This document shows positions 24,722 to 36,115 of a stretch of 64,000 bases of DNA, piece by piece. The notes below the pieces were generated by a model. The model had not been told where the DNA came from and did not search any database. It was given only the letters and a program-made list of their open reading frames with translations. Both the position numbers and the translations under genes were made by a program. The stretch lies in assembly GCF_900215355.1 (NCBI RefSeq), contig NZ_OBEA01000005.1:186001-250000 (forward strand), in the 5' to 3' direction. The first letter of the stretch is position 1; every line of letters starts with the position of its first letter. Origin of the DNA: Pseudooceanicola antarcticus. GTDB lineage: Bacteria; Pseudomonadota; Alphaproteobacteria; Rhodobacterales; Rhodobacteraceae.

Positions 24722-26314
24722 ATGACAAAGTTCTCTGATCTCGACCTGGACCCCAAGGTCCTGAAAGCCATTGCGGAAGCTGGCTACGAATCCCCCACGC
24801 CGATCCAGGCCGGGGCCATCCCCCACGCGCTTCAGGGCAAGGATGTCCTGGGCATCGCCCAGACCGGCACCGGCAAGACGGCGTCCTTCACGCTGCCGAT
24901 GATCACCCGTCTGGCCAAGGGCCGGGCGCGGGCGCGCATGCCGCGCTCGCTGGTGCTCTGCCCTACGCGGGAACTCGCCGCCCAGGTGGCCGAGAATTTC
25001 GACACCTACACCAAGCACATGAAGCTGACCAAGGCTCTGCTGATCGGTGGCGTCTCCTTCAAGGAGCAGGAACAGCTGATCGACCGTGGCGTCGACGTGC
25101 TGATCGCCACCCCCGGCCGCCTTCTGGACCACTTCGAGCGCGGCAAGCTGCTGCTGACCGGCGTGCAGATCATGGTCGTCGACGAAGCCGACCGGATGCT
25201 CGACATGGGCTTCATCCCCGATATCGAACGCATCTTCTCGCTGACGCCCTTCACCCGTCAGACCCTGTTCTTCTCGGCCACCATGGCGCCCGAGATCGAG
25301 CGGATCACCAATACCTTCCTCTCCAACCCGGAGCGGATCGAGGTGGCCCGCCAGGCCACCACCGGCGAGAACATCCAGCAGCAGGTCGTGATGTACAAGG
25401 CCTCGCGCAAGGACCGCGAAGGCTCGGAAAAGCGCCGCATCCTGCGCCAGATCATCGACATGGAAGGCGACAGCCTGACCAATGCGATCGTCTTCTGCAA
25501 CCGCAAGACCGATGTGGATGTGACCGCCAAGTCGCTGAAGAAATACGGCTATGACGCGGCCCCCATCCACGGCGACCTGGACCAGTCCCAGCGGACCCGC
25601 ACCCTAGACGGCTTCCGCGATGGCTCTCTGAAAATCCTCGTGGCCTCCGACGTGGCCGCGCGCGGCCTGGACGTGCCCTCGGTCTCCCACGTGTTCAACT
25701 TCGACGTGCCCTCGCATTCCGAGGACTACGTGCACCGCATCGGCCGCACTGGCCGTGCCGGGCGCAACGGCAAGGCCGTGATGATCTGCGTGCCGCGCGA
25801 CGAGAAGAATCTGGCCGACATCGAGAAGCTGGTCGAGAAAGAGATCCCGCGCCTGGAACTGCCCGGCGTGAAATCCCCTGCCCCCGCCGCCGCCGCCCCT
25901 GCGGCAGCGCCGGAAGACGAGGCTCCGAAGCCCGCCCGGTCGCGTTCGCGCACCCGGTCGCGCAAGCCCAAGGAAGAGACCACCGAAGCCGCAGCCCCCG
26001 AGGCGCAGGCCGAGGCCCCTGCCGAGGTCAAGGACGCCAAGGCCGAGGAAAAGCCCAAGGCTGCCGAGAGAAAGCCCCGCGAGCCGCGCAAGAGCGAGAG
26101 CAAGCCCAAGGCGAAAGCCGAAGAGCCCGCCCGCGACAACCAGCGCGACAACGCCCGCGACAGCCAGCGCGATCAGGGCAACAAGCCCTCGCGCGGTAAC
26201 AACAACGCACGCGGCGGCAAGCGTGGCGGTGGCAACGACAACAAGGTTGTCGGCATGGGCGATCACATGCCCAGCTTCATCGCCCTCAGCTTCGATCAGC
26301 GCCGCGCCAGCTGA
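24722..26314 (+). CDS. DEAD-box ATP-dependent RNA helicase (RhlE/DeaD type)
   Basis: A 530-aa RNA helicase: Q motif SPTPIQAGAIPHAL, motif I AQTGTGKT (46-53), Ia PTRELA, II DEAD (154-157), III FFSATM, IV IVFCNRKTD, V ARGLDVPSV and VI HRIGRTGRAGR are all present. After residue about 385 comes a low-complexity tail of Ala/Pro/Lys/Glu, then Arg/Asn/Asp-rich RGG-like repeats. The motif set and basic tail fit RhlE-like helicases acting in rRNA maturation or cold adaptation. The tail ends with GMGDHMPSFIALSF, a segment possibly conserved. A strong terminator follows. Confidence 0.93.
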   Translation: MTKFSDLDLDPKVLKAIAEAGYESPTPIQAGAIPHALQGKDVLGIAQTGTGKTASFTLPMITRLAKGRARARMPRSLVLCPTRELAAQVAENFDTYTKHMKLTKALLIGGVSFKEQEQLIDRGVDVLIATPGRLLDHFERGKLLLTGVQIMVVDEADRMLDMGFIPDIERIFSLTPFTRQTLFFSATMAPEIERITNTFLSNPERIEVARQATTGENIQQQVVMYKASRKDREGSEKRRILRQIIDMEGDSLTNAIVFCNRKTDVDVTAKSLKKYGYDAAPIHGDLDQSQRTRTLDGFRDGSLKILVASDVAARGLDVPSVSHVFNFDVPSHSEDYVHRIGRTGRAGRNGKAVMICVPRDEKNLADIEKLVEKEIPRLELPGVKSPAPAAAAPAAAPEDEAPKPARSRSRTRSRKPKEETTEAAAPEAQAEAPAEVKDAKAEEKPKAAERKPREPRKSESKPKAKAEEPARDNQRDNARDSQRDQGNKPSRGNNNARGGKRGGGNDNKVVGMGDHMPSFIALSFDQRRAS

Positions 26315-26336
26315 GTCTGAGCGGACAGAGATTGCG

Positions 26337-26364
26337 AAAAGGCCGCCCAGTGGGCGGCCTTTTT
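26337..26364 (+). terminator. Intrinsic terminator after the DEAD-box helicase gene
   Basis: AAAAGGCCGCCC (26337-26348), loop AGT, GGGCGGCC (26352-26359) and a run of five Ts. Classic strong rho-independent terminator, 22 bases after the stop codon. Confidence 0.92.
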
Positions 26365-26408
26365 CTTGTACGGCCCTGTCGCCATCCGGCGGCATCAGGG
26401 AAGACCTC

Positions 26409-26654
26409 CTGATCGAATGGAATTGCTCGGGGCCGGTGATAGATCCGAACCAATCCTATCTTCTGGTCGCCGATGTGGCTTGCGGAGTCTAACTGCGTCT
26501 GGAGGCCAACGGCCTGAACCCCAGCTTCGATGTCGTCACCGGCAAGGTGTCACCGGATGTTCCCGAACTGCTGCGCAACATCGACACCCCGGCGAGCGGG
26601 CGGGCTGATGCCCGGCTTGGGCCCAGGAAGATTTGCCGGAGTTCCCAATCGTAG
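26409..26654 (+). pseudogene. Possible decayed reading frame, identity unknown
   Basis: In one frame the DNA reads LIEWNCSGPVIDPNQSYLLV, then ADVACGV, a TAA (26490-26492), then LRLEANGLNPSFDVVTGKVS and PDVPELLRNIDTP. The second part uses mostly C/G third positions, as real genes here do. No start codon with a ribosome site precedes it and the frame is interrupted. I do not recognise the protein. The whole 26365-26773 gap contains nothing else I can name. Confidence 0.25.
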
Positions 26655-26773
26655 GCCATGGGCGAGACGGCTGCGCTCAGGGCTTGTCTCCAATTCGCCT
26701 CACCCGGAAGCCAGCCATTCAGCCTTCGCTAACCTCCTGCGGCCAAACTCCCTCCGAAGAAGGAGTGACCGGC

Positions 26774-27220
26774 ATGAGCATCGTTCTACCTCCCGCGACC
26801 CTGCAGAACCTACGCCAGCATGCGCGCTATCCGCTGCGCCGGCCATGCACGCTGATCTTCCGGGATCGGTCGATGAGCTGCCTGCTGGTGGATATCTCGC
26901 TCGGCGGCGCCGGGGTCGAACTGCCGATGCATGTCAGCAACTACGGCGGCTTTGAAGGTTTGCGCTTTCAGCTGCCCGACGTGATCAGCTGCCGCTCCGA
27001 TCTGCGCTGGAGCGCGGACAGGCGTCTGGGGATGCAATTTGCGCCGGTGGCCCATCGGTCACCGGCGCTTCTGTCACTTATCGCAGGGCTTGAGCGCGCC
27101 GCCTTGGACGGCAGGCTCGACATGTCCGGGGACAGCGCCGGATTTGCCCGCGTGGTCAACCGCGGGCATCCGACACGCCTTTTCCCGGTCAGCTGGTCAG
27201 CCGCGAGACAACGACGGTAA
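26774..27220 (+). CDS. PilZ-domain protein
   Basis: A 148-aa protein with a probable cyclic-di-GMP-binding PilZ domain: ARYPLRRPCTLIF carries the RxxxR motif and LLVDISLGGAGVELP the D/NxSxxG motif, with SDLRWSADRRLGMQFA as the closing strands. About 45 C-terminal residues lie outside the domain. It probably acts as a small c-di-GMP receptor on motility, exopolysaccharide or adhesion, but no partner is adjacent. ATG 26774 follows AAGGAG at ideal spacing. The 3' end overlaps the convergent RNase J gene by 32 bases. Confidence 0.85.
   Translation: MSIVLPPATLQNLRQHARYPLRRPCTLIFRDRSMSCLLVDISLGGAGVELPMHVSNYGGFEGLRFQLPDVISCRSDLRWSADRRLGMQFAPVAHRSPALLSLIAGLERAALDGRLDMSGDSAGFARVVNRGHPTRLFPVSWSAARQRR
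27146..27167 (-). terminator. GC-rich hairpin downstream of the RNase J stop
   Basis: GCCCGCG (27146-27152) and CGCGGGC (27161-27167) form a perfect 7-bp stem with an 8-base loop, about 22 bases beyond the RNase J stop and inside the PilZ gene. There is no proper U-tract, so it may only protect the 3' end of the mRNA or aid rho-dependent ending. Confidence 0.3.
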
Positions 27221-28862
27221 CCTCGGGCTTCTTGCCGATCTCGTCATTGGCGGTGTTGCGCACCACGCGGCGCAGGGCCTCTTCCAGCTTGTCGTCGTCA
27301 CGCAGGGTCTTGGCATCGGCCCGGCCCAGGAACTGGCTCAGGTCGCCTTCCAGAACGTCGCTCAGCGGCGCCTTGGAACGGCCCGTCTCGGGCAGGCCCA
27401 TCAGGTCGCACCAGGGATCACCCAGGGGCTCGTCCTGCTCGTCCAGCACGGCAGTGACGGTGACGTGGCCGTTCAGGGCCATGCGGATACGGTCACGCAC
27501 GATACCATCGAGGAAACCGATCTGGACAGAGCCGTCCAGGTAGGTCCGACCGGTCTCGATATGTTCGACCACCTTGGGCGCATTGCCCGAAAGATCCAGC
27601 ATCATGCCGTTGACGCAGACCTCGGCCGAACGGCCGGCGGCCATGGCGATCTTGGCATGCTCGCGCAGGTGACGGTGCTCGCCGTGCATCGGGATCACCA
27701 TCTGCGGCTGCGTGATCTGGTGCATGGTCTCAAGATCCGGTCGGTTGGCATGGCCCGACACGTGGTAGCGACCATTGCTGTCATCGACCACGTCCACGCC
27801 CAGCTCGGAGAGCTGGTTCATGATCGCGATGACGCCCTTCTCGTTGCCGGGAATGGTCTTCGACGAGAAGAGGAACAGGTCCCCCTCCTGCAGCGAGATG
27901 CCGTGATGCTTGCCGCGCGCCAGCTGCGCCGAGGCCGCCCGGCGTTCGCCCTGGCTGCCGGTGACGATCATCATCAGGCTTTCGCGCGGGATCTCGCGGG
28001 CTTCTTCGGGGCTCACCACCTTGGGGAAGGAGGCCAGCACGCCAGTCTCGATCGAGGCTTCGACCATGCGGCGCATGGCGCGGCCCAGCAGGCAGATCGA
28101 GCGCCCTGCCCGTTCGCCCGCCTCGGCCAGCGTGCGGACACGTGCGACGTTCGAGGCAAAGGTGGTGGCGACCACCATGTTCTTGGCCTCGGCCACCAGC
28201 TTCTCGACCTCGGGGCCCACTTCGACCTCGGAGCGGCCGGGGTTGGGGCTGAAGACGTTTGTACTGTCGCAGACCAGCGCCTTGACGCCGGGCTTGGCAA
28301 CCTCGGCCCAGAGATCCGGATCCCAGGCCTCGCCCACCAGGGGGCTGCGGTCGAGCTTGAAGTCGCCGGTGTGCAGAACGCGCCCGGCCGGGGTGTCGAT
28401 CACCAGGCCGGAGCTTTCGGGGATCGAATGCGAGATCGGCAGGAAGCCCAGGGTGAAGGGCCCCAGCTTGACGGTCTCGGGCCAGGCCGAGACGGTGGTC
28501 ACGGCCTCGGGGCCGACGCCGTATTCGTTCAGCTTGTGGCGCGCGATATTGGCGGTGAAGGCGCGGGTGTAGATCTTCGGCTGGCCCAAGCGATGATAGA
28601 GGTGACCGACGGCGCCCACGTGGTCTTCGTGGGCGTGGGTCACCACCACCGCTTCCAGGCGGTCGCGGTTCTTCTCCAGCCAGGAGATATCGGCAAAGAT
28701 GAGGTCGACACCGGGGGTGGTGTCCATGTCGGGGAAGGCCACACCGAGGTCGACGAGGATCAGCCGCTCCTGTCCGGGCTTGCCGTAGCCGTAGACATAG
28801 GCATTCATCCCGATCTCGCCGGCGCCGCCCAGGGGCAGATAGATCAGCCGTTCGTTACTCAT
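27189..28862 (-). CDS. rnj: Ribonuclease J
   Basis: Metallo-beta-lactamase/beta-CASP ribonuclease with 5'-exo- and endonuclease activity in mRNA decay and rRNA maturation. The 557-aa protein starts with the typical LGGAGEIGMN. The zinc motif HxHxDH is at residues 76-81 (THAHEDH). The beta-CASP part has DSTNVF and later SGHANRPDLETMHQITQPQM, with PMHGEHRHL for the last metal ligand. Its ATG overlaps the stop of coaX (ATGA), linking it to the birA-coaX tail of the nuo block. Confidence 0.96.
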   Translation of the reverse strand: MSNERLIYLPLGGAGEIGMNAYVYGYGKPGQERLILVDLGVAFPDMDTTPGVDLIFADISWLEKNRDRLEAVVVTHAHEDHVGAVGHLYHRLGQPKIYTRAFTANIARHKLNEYGVGPEAVTTVSAWPETVKLGPFTLGFLPISHSIPESSGLVIDTPAGRVLHTGDFKLDRSPLVGEAWDPDLWAEVAKPGVKALVCDSTNVFSPNPGRSEVEVGPEVEKLVAEAKNMVVATTFASNVARVRTLAEAGERAGRSICLLGRAMRRMVEASIETGVLASFPKVVSPEEAREIPRESLMMIVTGSQGERRAASAQLARGKHHGISLQEGDLFLFSSKTIPGNEKGVIAIMNQLSELGVDVVDDSNGRYHVSGHANRPDLETMHQITQPQMVIPMHGEHRHLREHAKIAMAAGRSAEVCVNGMMLDLSGNAPKVVEHIETGRTYLDGSVQIGFLDGIVRDRIRMALNGHVTVTAVLDEQDEPLGDPWCDLMGLPETGRSKAPLSDVLEGDLSQFLGRADAKTLRDDDKLEEALRRVVRNTANDEIGKKPEVTVVVSRLTS

Positions 28863-29638
28863 GTAGTTTCCAATGTCTGGTTATGGTCGTGGATGATCCT
28901 GAGGCCATGGATGGTCAGGAACTCATCGAAATGGTCGAAGAGCGTATCGCCCTGCTGGAACAGGGGTGCAAGCCCCCCGGTCGAGATAATCTTCATCGGG
29001 CGCTCATATTCACCCTTGATACGGTCGCAAATGCCCCGAACGAGGCCCACATAGCCCCAAAACACGCCGGACTGCATGCAGGCGACGGTATTGGTGCCGA
29101 TGACCTGCTGCGGCTTGGTGACGTCCACATGGGGCAGCGCGGCTGCGGCCTCGTGCAGCGCCTGCAGCGAGAGATTGACGCCGGGCGCGATGACACCGCC
29201 GACATAGGCGCCGTCCTCGGCCACCACGTCGAAGGTGGTGGCGGTGCCGAAATCGACGACGATCAGATCGCCACCGTAGCGGTCATAGGCACCGGCGGCA
29301 TTGACCAGCCGGTCGGGGCCCACCTGGGTGCCCTCGTCGACACGGGGCTGGCGCGGCAGGGCGCATTCGGGCTTGCCCACCACCAGCGGGCGGCAGTTGA
29401 AGTAGCGGTCCGACAACACGCGCAGGTTGAAAACCACCCGCGGCACGGTCGAGCTGACGATCACCGCGTCGATATCCATCGGGATGCGGTGATGGGCCAA
29501 CAGCGTCGACAGCCAGACATAGTACTGATCGGCGGTGCGCTGGTGCTCTGTCGAGGTGCGCAGGGTGCAGAGGAACTTCTCTCCGTCCCAGACCGAAAAG
29601 ACCGTGTTGGTATTGCCGCAATCAATGGCCAGAAGCAT
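28859..29638 (-). CDS. coaX: Type III pantothenate kinase
   Basis: First enzyme of coenzyme A synthesis: ATP plus pantothenate gives 4'-phosphopantothenate. The 259-aa protein has the ASKHA-fold signatures LLAIDCGNTNTVFSVWDG (phosphate 1), VGPDRLVNAAGAY, VVDFGTATTFDVV (phosphate 2) and GGVIAPG. These mark CoaX rather than the unrelated CoaA. It lies 27 bases after birA and is coupled to RNase J. Confidence 0.96.
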   Translation of the reverse strand: MLLAIDCGNTNTVFSVWDGEKFLCTLRTSTEHQRTADQYYVWLSTLLAHHRIPMDIDAVIVSSTVPRVVFNLRVLSDRYFNCRPLVVGKPECALPRQPRVDEGTQVGPDRLVNAAGAYDRYGGDLIVVDFGTATTFDVVAEDGAYVGGVIAPGVNLSLQALHEAAAALPHVDVTKPQQVIGTNTVACMQSGVFWGYVGLVRGICDRIKGEYERPMKIISTGGLAPLFQQGDTLFDHFDEFLTIHGLRIIHDHNQTLETT

Positions 29639-29665
29639 GGGTTCCTCCCCCCTCGTCCTGTGGCG

Positions 29666-30430
29666 TCAGGCGCCGAAATGGATATCCGCCGCCGCGATGG
29701 CGTGGCGTGTTCCGTCCGCTGAAAGCACAAGCTGGCCCTCTGCGTCTACCGTTTCAAAGATCCCGGTCAGCTCATGGGTGCCGAAACGTGCCGTCACGGG
29801 CTGCCCGACACGGGCCGCGCGGGCCATCCAGGCGTCGCGCACCGCTACGAAGCCCTCGCGCACCAAGACGCCCTCCCAATGGGCGAAGGCGGGCGCCAGG
29901 GCGTCCAGCAGCTCTTCCGGGGTGATCCGGGCCCCCAGTTCATCCAGCAGCGAGACGGGGCGCAGGGCGCGCGCCTCGACCGCCTCCGCGCCGGGCGCCT
30001 GCGCCAGGTTCACCCCGATGCCGATCGACAGGCCGGCGGCGCGGCCGCCGCGGCTCATGGTTTCCAGCAGGATGCCGGCCAGCTTGCCGCCATTGAGCAG
30101 CAGATCGTTGGGCCATTTCAGGGAGAAGGGCTCGGCCCGTCCGGTCAGCCCCACGAGCGCGTCGTGCAGGGCCAGCGAGACGGTGAAGCTGCGCAGCGCC
30201 AGCAGGCGCGGATCGGCATGCATCGGGGCCACGTAGGTGGCAGCGAAATTGCCCGCCGGATGCACCCAGGGTCGGCCCCGCCGGCCCCGCGCCGCCGTCT
30301 GGTTCAGCGCCAGCACCCAAAGCGGAGAGGCCAGATCGCCAAAGCGGCGTCTGGCCTCGTCCAATGTGCTGTCCGTTTCCGGCAGCACCACCCGATCCGT
30401 GCCGGGTGGCCAATTGTCATGCAGGCTCAA
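29666..30430 (-). CDS. birA: Biotin-[acetyl-CoA-carboxylase] ligase
   Basis: Attaches biotin to carboxylase carrier lysines; one client in this window is methylcrotonyl-CoA carboxylase alpha. The 254-aa protein has ETDSTLDEARRR, the biotinyl-5'-AMP loop ARGRRGRPW, and LKWPNDLLLNGGKLAGIL. The C-terminal SH3-like domain is shortened. No N-terminal winged helix is present, so it is a monofunctional ligase rather than the E. coli-type repressor. Starts 7 bases after the nuoN stop. Confidence 0.95.
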   Translation of the reverse strand: MSLHDNWPPGTDRVVLPETDSTLDEARRRFGDLASPLWVLALNQTAARGRRGRPWVHPAGNFAATYVAPMHADPRLLALRSFTVSLALHDALVGLTGRAEPFSLKWPNDLLLNGGKLAGILLETMSRGGRAAGLSIGIGVNLAQAPGAEAVEARALRPVSLLDELGARITPEELLDALAPAFAHWEGVLVREGFVAVRDAWMARAARVGQPVTARFGTHELTGIFETVDAEGQLVLSADGTRHAIAAADIHFGA

Positions 30431-30437
30431 GGGCTGC

Positions 30438-31874
30438 TCAGTTCACCAGGGTCAGCGAGGCCGCCTGAGCGATCCCCTCGACCCCGAAGAGGTTCACCAC
30501 GCCAAGCAGCATGATCGCTGCCGAGGCCATGAGGAACCCGAACAGCAGCGGGCTGCGCGGCTTGTCCAGCGGCTCGTTCGCCTCGCCGAAGTACATGTAG
30601 AAGACGATGCGCAGGTAGTAGAAGGCACCGATGACCGAGGCGATCACGCCCAGCACCGCCAGCCACACCAGGCCCGCGTCATAGGCGGCGCGCAGCACGT
30701 AGAACTTGCCGAAGAAGCCCACGAGCGGCGGCACGCCGGCCAGCGAGAACATCAGGATCAGCAGCGCCAGCGCCCGGCCCGGATAGGCGGTCGAGTACAT
30801 GTTGAGCGCCGAGAGATCGGTCACCGGCTGGCCGTCACGCTCCATCGACAGGATGAAGGCGAAGACGCCAAGGTTCATCACGATGTAGATCGCCATGTAG
30901 ATCAGCATCGCCTGCACGCCGAAGGCGGTGCCCGAGGCGAGACCCATCAGGGCGAAGCCCATGTGGGTGATCGAGGAATAGGCCATCAGGCGCTTGATGT
31001 TGGTCTGGCCGATGGCGGCGATCGAGCCGAGGAACATCGACAGCACCGAGATCAGCGCGATCACCTGCTGCCAGTCGGCGGTGATGCCACCGAAGGCGGA
31101 ATGCACGACGCGGGCGAACAGGGCCATCGCGGCCACCTTCGGCGCGGTGGCGAAGAAGGCGGTGATCGGGGTCGGCGCGCCCTCGTAGACGTCGGGCGTC
31201 CACATGTGGAACGGCACGGCCGAGACCTTGAACGCCAGGCCAGAGATCATGAAGACCAGACCGAAGAGCAAGCCAAGCGGCGCATGCCCCTCACCCGCGG
31301 CTTCGATGATGCCCGAGAACAGCGTGGTGCCCGAGAAGCCGTAGACCAGCGAGGCACCATAAAGCAGCATCCCCGAGGAGAGCGAGCCCAGCACGAAGTA
31401 CTTCAGGCCCGACTCGGTCGACTTGATGCTGTCACGGCGCAGCGAGGCCACGACGTAGAGCGACAGCGACATGAGCTCGAGGCCCATGTAGAGCACGATC
31501 AGGTCTCCGGCAGAGACCATGACCATCATGCCGATGACCGCGAGGGTGACCAGCACGGGGTACTCGAAATTGGCGACCTGGCGACGGGCCAGGTACTCCT
31601 GGCCCATGACCAGCACCGAGGCGGCCGAGAGCAGGATGGCCACCTTGGCGAAACGGGCGAAGCCGTCGGCGTTGAAGCTGCCACCGAAGGCGGTTTCCCC
31701 GACCTCCGAGAAGCCGATCCACAGCGCCATCAGCACGAAGACCAGGGCGGTGAGCCAGGTCAGCGGTGCGGTGAGCTTGTCCTTGCCGGTGTAAACGGCA
31801 CCGATCAGCGCGAGCATCGCGTAGATCGCCAGAAGGATTTCCGGCAGAATGATGTTCAGATCAGCCTGAAGCAT
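30438..31874 (-). CDS. nuoN: NADH-quinone oxidoreductase subunit N
   Basis: Antiporter-like membrane subunit of complex I, part of the proton-pumping arm. A 478-aa protein with about 14 hydrophobic segments. The functional motif [23 protein letters not shown] is of the NuoN type (read in part), and [17 protein letters not shown] holds the conserved lysine of the second half-channel. It is the last nuo gene, 18 bases after nuoM; birA follows directly. Confidence 0.97.
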   Translation of the reverse strand: MLQADLNIILPEILLAIYAMLALIGAVYTGKDKLTAPLTWLTALVFVLMALWIGFSEVGETAFGGSFNADGFARFAKVAILLSAASVLVMGQEYLARRQVANFEYPVLVTLAVIGMMVMVSAGDLIVLYMGLELMSLSLYVVASLRRDSIKSTESGLKYFVLGSLSSGMLLYGASLVYGFSGTTLFSGIIEAAGEGHAPLGLLFGLVFMISGLAFKVSAVPFHMWTPDVYEGAPTPITAFFATAPKVAAMALFARVVHSAFGGITADWQQVIALISVLSMFLGSIAAIGQTNIKRLMAYSSITHMGFALMGLASGTAFGVQAMLIYMAIYIVMNLGVFAFILSMERDGQPVTDLSALNMYSTAYPGRALALLILMFSLAGVPPLVGFFGKFYVLRAAYDAGLVWLAVLGVIASVIGAFYYLRIVFYMYFGEANEPLDKPRSPLLFGFLMASAAIMLLGVVNLFGVEGIAQAASLTLVN

Positions 31875-31892
31875 TGTCTTACGGCCTCCAGA

Positions 31893-33448
<1,556 letters not shown>

Positions 33449-33449
<1 letters not shown>

Positions 33450-35575
33450 TATTCGGCCCCTCCGGTCATCGTCATCCAGGTCACGAAGACCGCGATGCCG
33501 ATGACCATGGCAAATGCGTAGGTGAAGATGTAGCCGGACTGGGCGCGGCCGGCGAGCCGGGTGAAGAAGGGAATGATCCCCATGGCCAGCCCGTTGATGC
33601 CGCCATCGACGATCTTGCCGTCACCGCCCTTCCACAGCAGCTTGCCGATCCAGAAGGCGGGCCGCACGAAGATGAAGTGATAGAGTTCGTCGAAGTACCA
33701 CTTGTTCAGCAGGAACAGGTAGAGCGGACGGTTGGTCTCGGCGACGCGCGCGGCCATGCCGGGACGCTTGATGTACATGACCCAGGCGGTCACGAAGCCA
33801 AGCAGCATGGCGACGAAGGGGCTGACCTTGACCCACTTGGGGGCATGGTGCGCCTCGTCCATGACGTGGTTGTCGGGCGCCATGAAGATCGCGCCCTGCG
33901 GCGCCATCTGGGCATCGGCAACCGCGTGACCGGCGTCCTCGCCGTGACCGGCATCGGCAACGACCTCTTCGCCATGGCCTTCGGAGGCCACCGCGTGACC
34001 TTCGTCACCGTGGCTGTCCTCGCCATGTTCGGCGGCTTCCGCGTGATGCGGGATGCCGAAGAAGCTGTTGACCTTGTTGTGGTCGCCGAAGAACGAGCCA
34101 TACCACAGCATGCCCGAGAAGATCGCGCCAAGCGCCAGGACACCCAGCGGGATCAGCATGACCTTGGGGCTTTCATGGGCGTGGTCATGGGTGTGCTTGT
34201 CGCCCCGCGCCTCGCCGTAGAAGGTCAGGAAGATCAGGCGCCAGGAGTAGAAGCTGGTGAAGAGCGCGGCGATGACCAGCATCCAGAAGGCGTAGCCGCC
34301 CATGGTGCCTGCATAGGCGCTCTCGATGATCGCATCCTTGGACAGGAAGCCTGCGAAGCCGATGTGGGTCAGCGGGATGCCGACGCCGGTGATCGCCAGG
34401 GTGCCGATCATCATGGCCGCGAAGGTATAGGGGATCTTCTTGCGAAGGTTGCCGTAGTTCCGCATGTCCTGCTCGTGGTGCATCGCGTGGATGACCGAGC
34501 CGGCGCCGAGGAAGAGCATGGCCTTGAAGAAGGCGTGCGTCAGCAGGTGGAACATGGCGGCCGAGTAGACGCCGACGCCGGCTGCGACGAACATGTAACC
34601 CAGCTGCGAACAGGTCGAATAGGCGATGACGCGCTTGATGTCGTTCTGCACCAGGCCGACGGTTGCCGCGAAGAAGGCGGTGGTGGCACCGAGGAAGGTG
34701 ACGAAGGCCATCGTCTCGGGGGCGTATTCCATCAGCGGCGACATGCGGCAGACCAGGAAGACACCGGCGGTGACCATGGTCGCGGCGTGGATCAGCGCCG
34801 ACACCGGGGTCGGGCCTTCCATCGCGTCCGGCAGCCAGGTGTGCAGGAAGAGCTGCGCCGATTTGCCCATGGCACCGACGAACAGCAGGAAGGCAATCAG
34901 GTTGGCCGCGTTCCACTCGCGCCACAGGAAGTGCAGCGAGGTATCGGCCAGCGTCGCACCAGAGGCGAAGATCACGTCCAGGTCGATGCTGTCGGTCAGG
35001 TAGAAGAGCGCGAAGATGCCCAGGGCGAAGCCGAAGTCACCCACGCGGTTGACCACGAAGGCCTTCATGGCGGCGGCACCGGCCGAGGGCTTCTTGTAGT
35101 AGAAACCGATCAGCAGGTACGAGGCCACGCCGACGCCTTCCCAGCCGAAGAACATCTGGACCAGGTTGTCCGAGGTCACCAGCGCCAGCATCGAGAAGGT
35201 GAAGAAGCTGAGGTAGGCGAAGAAGCGGGGGCGGTATTCCTCGCCCTCCTTGAAGTTCTCGTCATGCGCCATGTAGCCGAAGCTGTAGAGGTGCACGAGC
35301 GCCGAGACGGTGGTGACGACGATCAGCATGATCGTGGTCAGCCGGTCCAGGCGAATGCCCCAGGAGGTGCTCAGCGAGCCGCTCTCGATCCAGCGCAGCA
35401 GGTTGATGTGCTGCACCTCGTCGGGGGTGTTGAAGAAGGTGATCCAGCTCAGCAGGCAGATCAGGAAGAGCACGCCGGTGGTCAGCACCTGGGCACCCTT
35501 CACACCGATCAGCCGCCAGCCGAAGCCGGCGATGATGGCGCTGAAGAGCGGTGCGAGAAGAATGATGGGGACCAT
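33449..35575 (-). CDS. nuoL: NADH-quinone oxidoreductase subunit L
   Basis: Distal antiporter-like subunit of complex I with the long lateral helix, 708 aa. [27 protein letters not shown] and [18 protein letters not shown] (both read in part) are diagnostic. Between roughly residues 505 and 580 lies a His/Glu/Asp/Gly-rich insert with about 15 histidines (for example [19 protein letters not shown]), on a predicted exposed loop before the last membrane segments. That makes it longer than E. coli NuoL (613 aa). Confidence 0.97.
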
Positions 35576-35579
35576 GGGC

Positions 35580-35885
35580 TCAGCCTTTCATCACGTTGAC
35601 GTCTTCCACGGCGATGGTGCCGCGGTTGCGGAAGAAGCAGACGAGGATGGCAAGCCCGATCGCCGCTTCCGCAGCAGCGACAGTCAGAACGAAGAGCGTG
35701 AAGACCTGCCCCGCCAGATCCCCGAGGAACGAGGAGAAGGCGACGAGGTTGATGTTCACCGAAAGCAGGATCAGCTCGATGCTCATCAGCAGGATGATGA
35801 CGTTCTTCCGGTTCAGGAAGATGCCGAAGATCCCGATGACGAAGAGCGCTGCCGCCACCGTCAGGTAATGTTCGATACCGATCAT
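35580..35885 (-). CDS. nuoK: NADH-quinone oxidoreductase subunit K
   Basis: Small three-helix membrane subunit of complex I, 101 aa. [36 protein letters not shown] (read in part) carries the conserved membrane glutamate in the MSIELIL motif. The second Glu lies in [13 protein letters not shown]. Its ATG overlaps the stop of a 36-codon reading frame (ATGA), and nuoL begins 4 bases after its stop. Confidence 0.97.
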   Translation of the reverse strand: MIGIEHYLTVAAALFVIGIFGIFLNRKNVIILLMSIELILLSVNINLVAFSSFLGDLAGQVFTLFVLTVAAAEAAIGLAILVCFFRNRGTIAVEDVNVMKG

Positions 35886-35992
35886 CCGCGGTCTCCTTTC
35901 GATTGCGCAGCGCAGGCGCGTTCCCTGGTCCCGAGCATCACGGGCGTGATTGCACCCGCGACGAAGATGGCTGTCCAGCTGGCTATGCTCAT
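35882..35992 (-). CDS. Putative 36-aa small protein between nuoJ and nuoK
   Basis: Reads [20 protein letters not shown] followed by a basic, Ala-rich tail ending SKGDRG. The stop TGA overlaps the nuoK ATG in an ATGA arrangement, and AAAGGA lies about 12 bases before its own ATG. The N-terminal half is hydrophobic enough for one short membrane segment. Overlap with nuoK argues for translation, if only as a coupling leader. No family is recognised. Confidence 0.45.
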   Translation of the reverse strand: MSIASWTAIFVAGAITPVMLGTRERACAAQSKGDRG

Positions 35993-36010
35993 CGCTGTCC
36001 CGTTTCCTTT

Positions 36011-36096
36011 CCCCGGTCCCTCCGGGGTCACTTGAATATTCTCAGGCCCCGATTGCGGAGGCCCCGGTTTGCAAGACCCCGGCGCGATGCCGGGGC
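36011..36096 (-). repeat. Intercistronic hairpins between nuoJ and nuoK
   Basis: CCCCGG-TCCCT-CCGGGG (36011-36027) and CCCCGGC-GCGAT-GCCGGGG (36077-36095) lie in the only sizeable gap (230 bases) of the distal nuo block. Without U-tracts they are more likely mRNA-stability or attenuation structures than true terminators. Confidence 0.5.
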
Positions 36097-36115
36097 CAAT
36101 TCACTGCCGGAGGGG

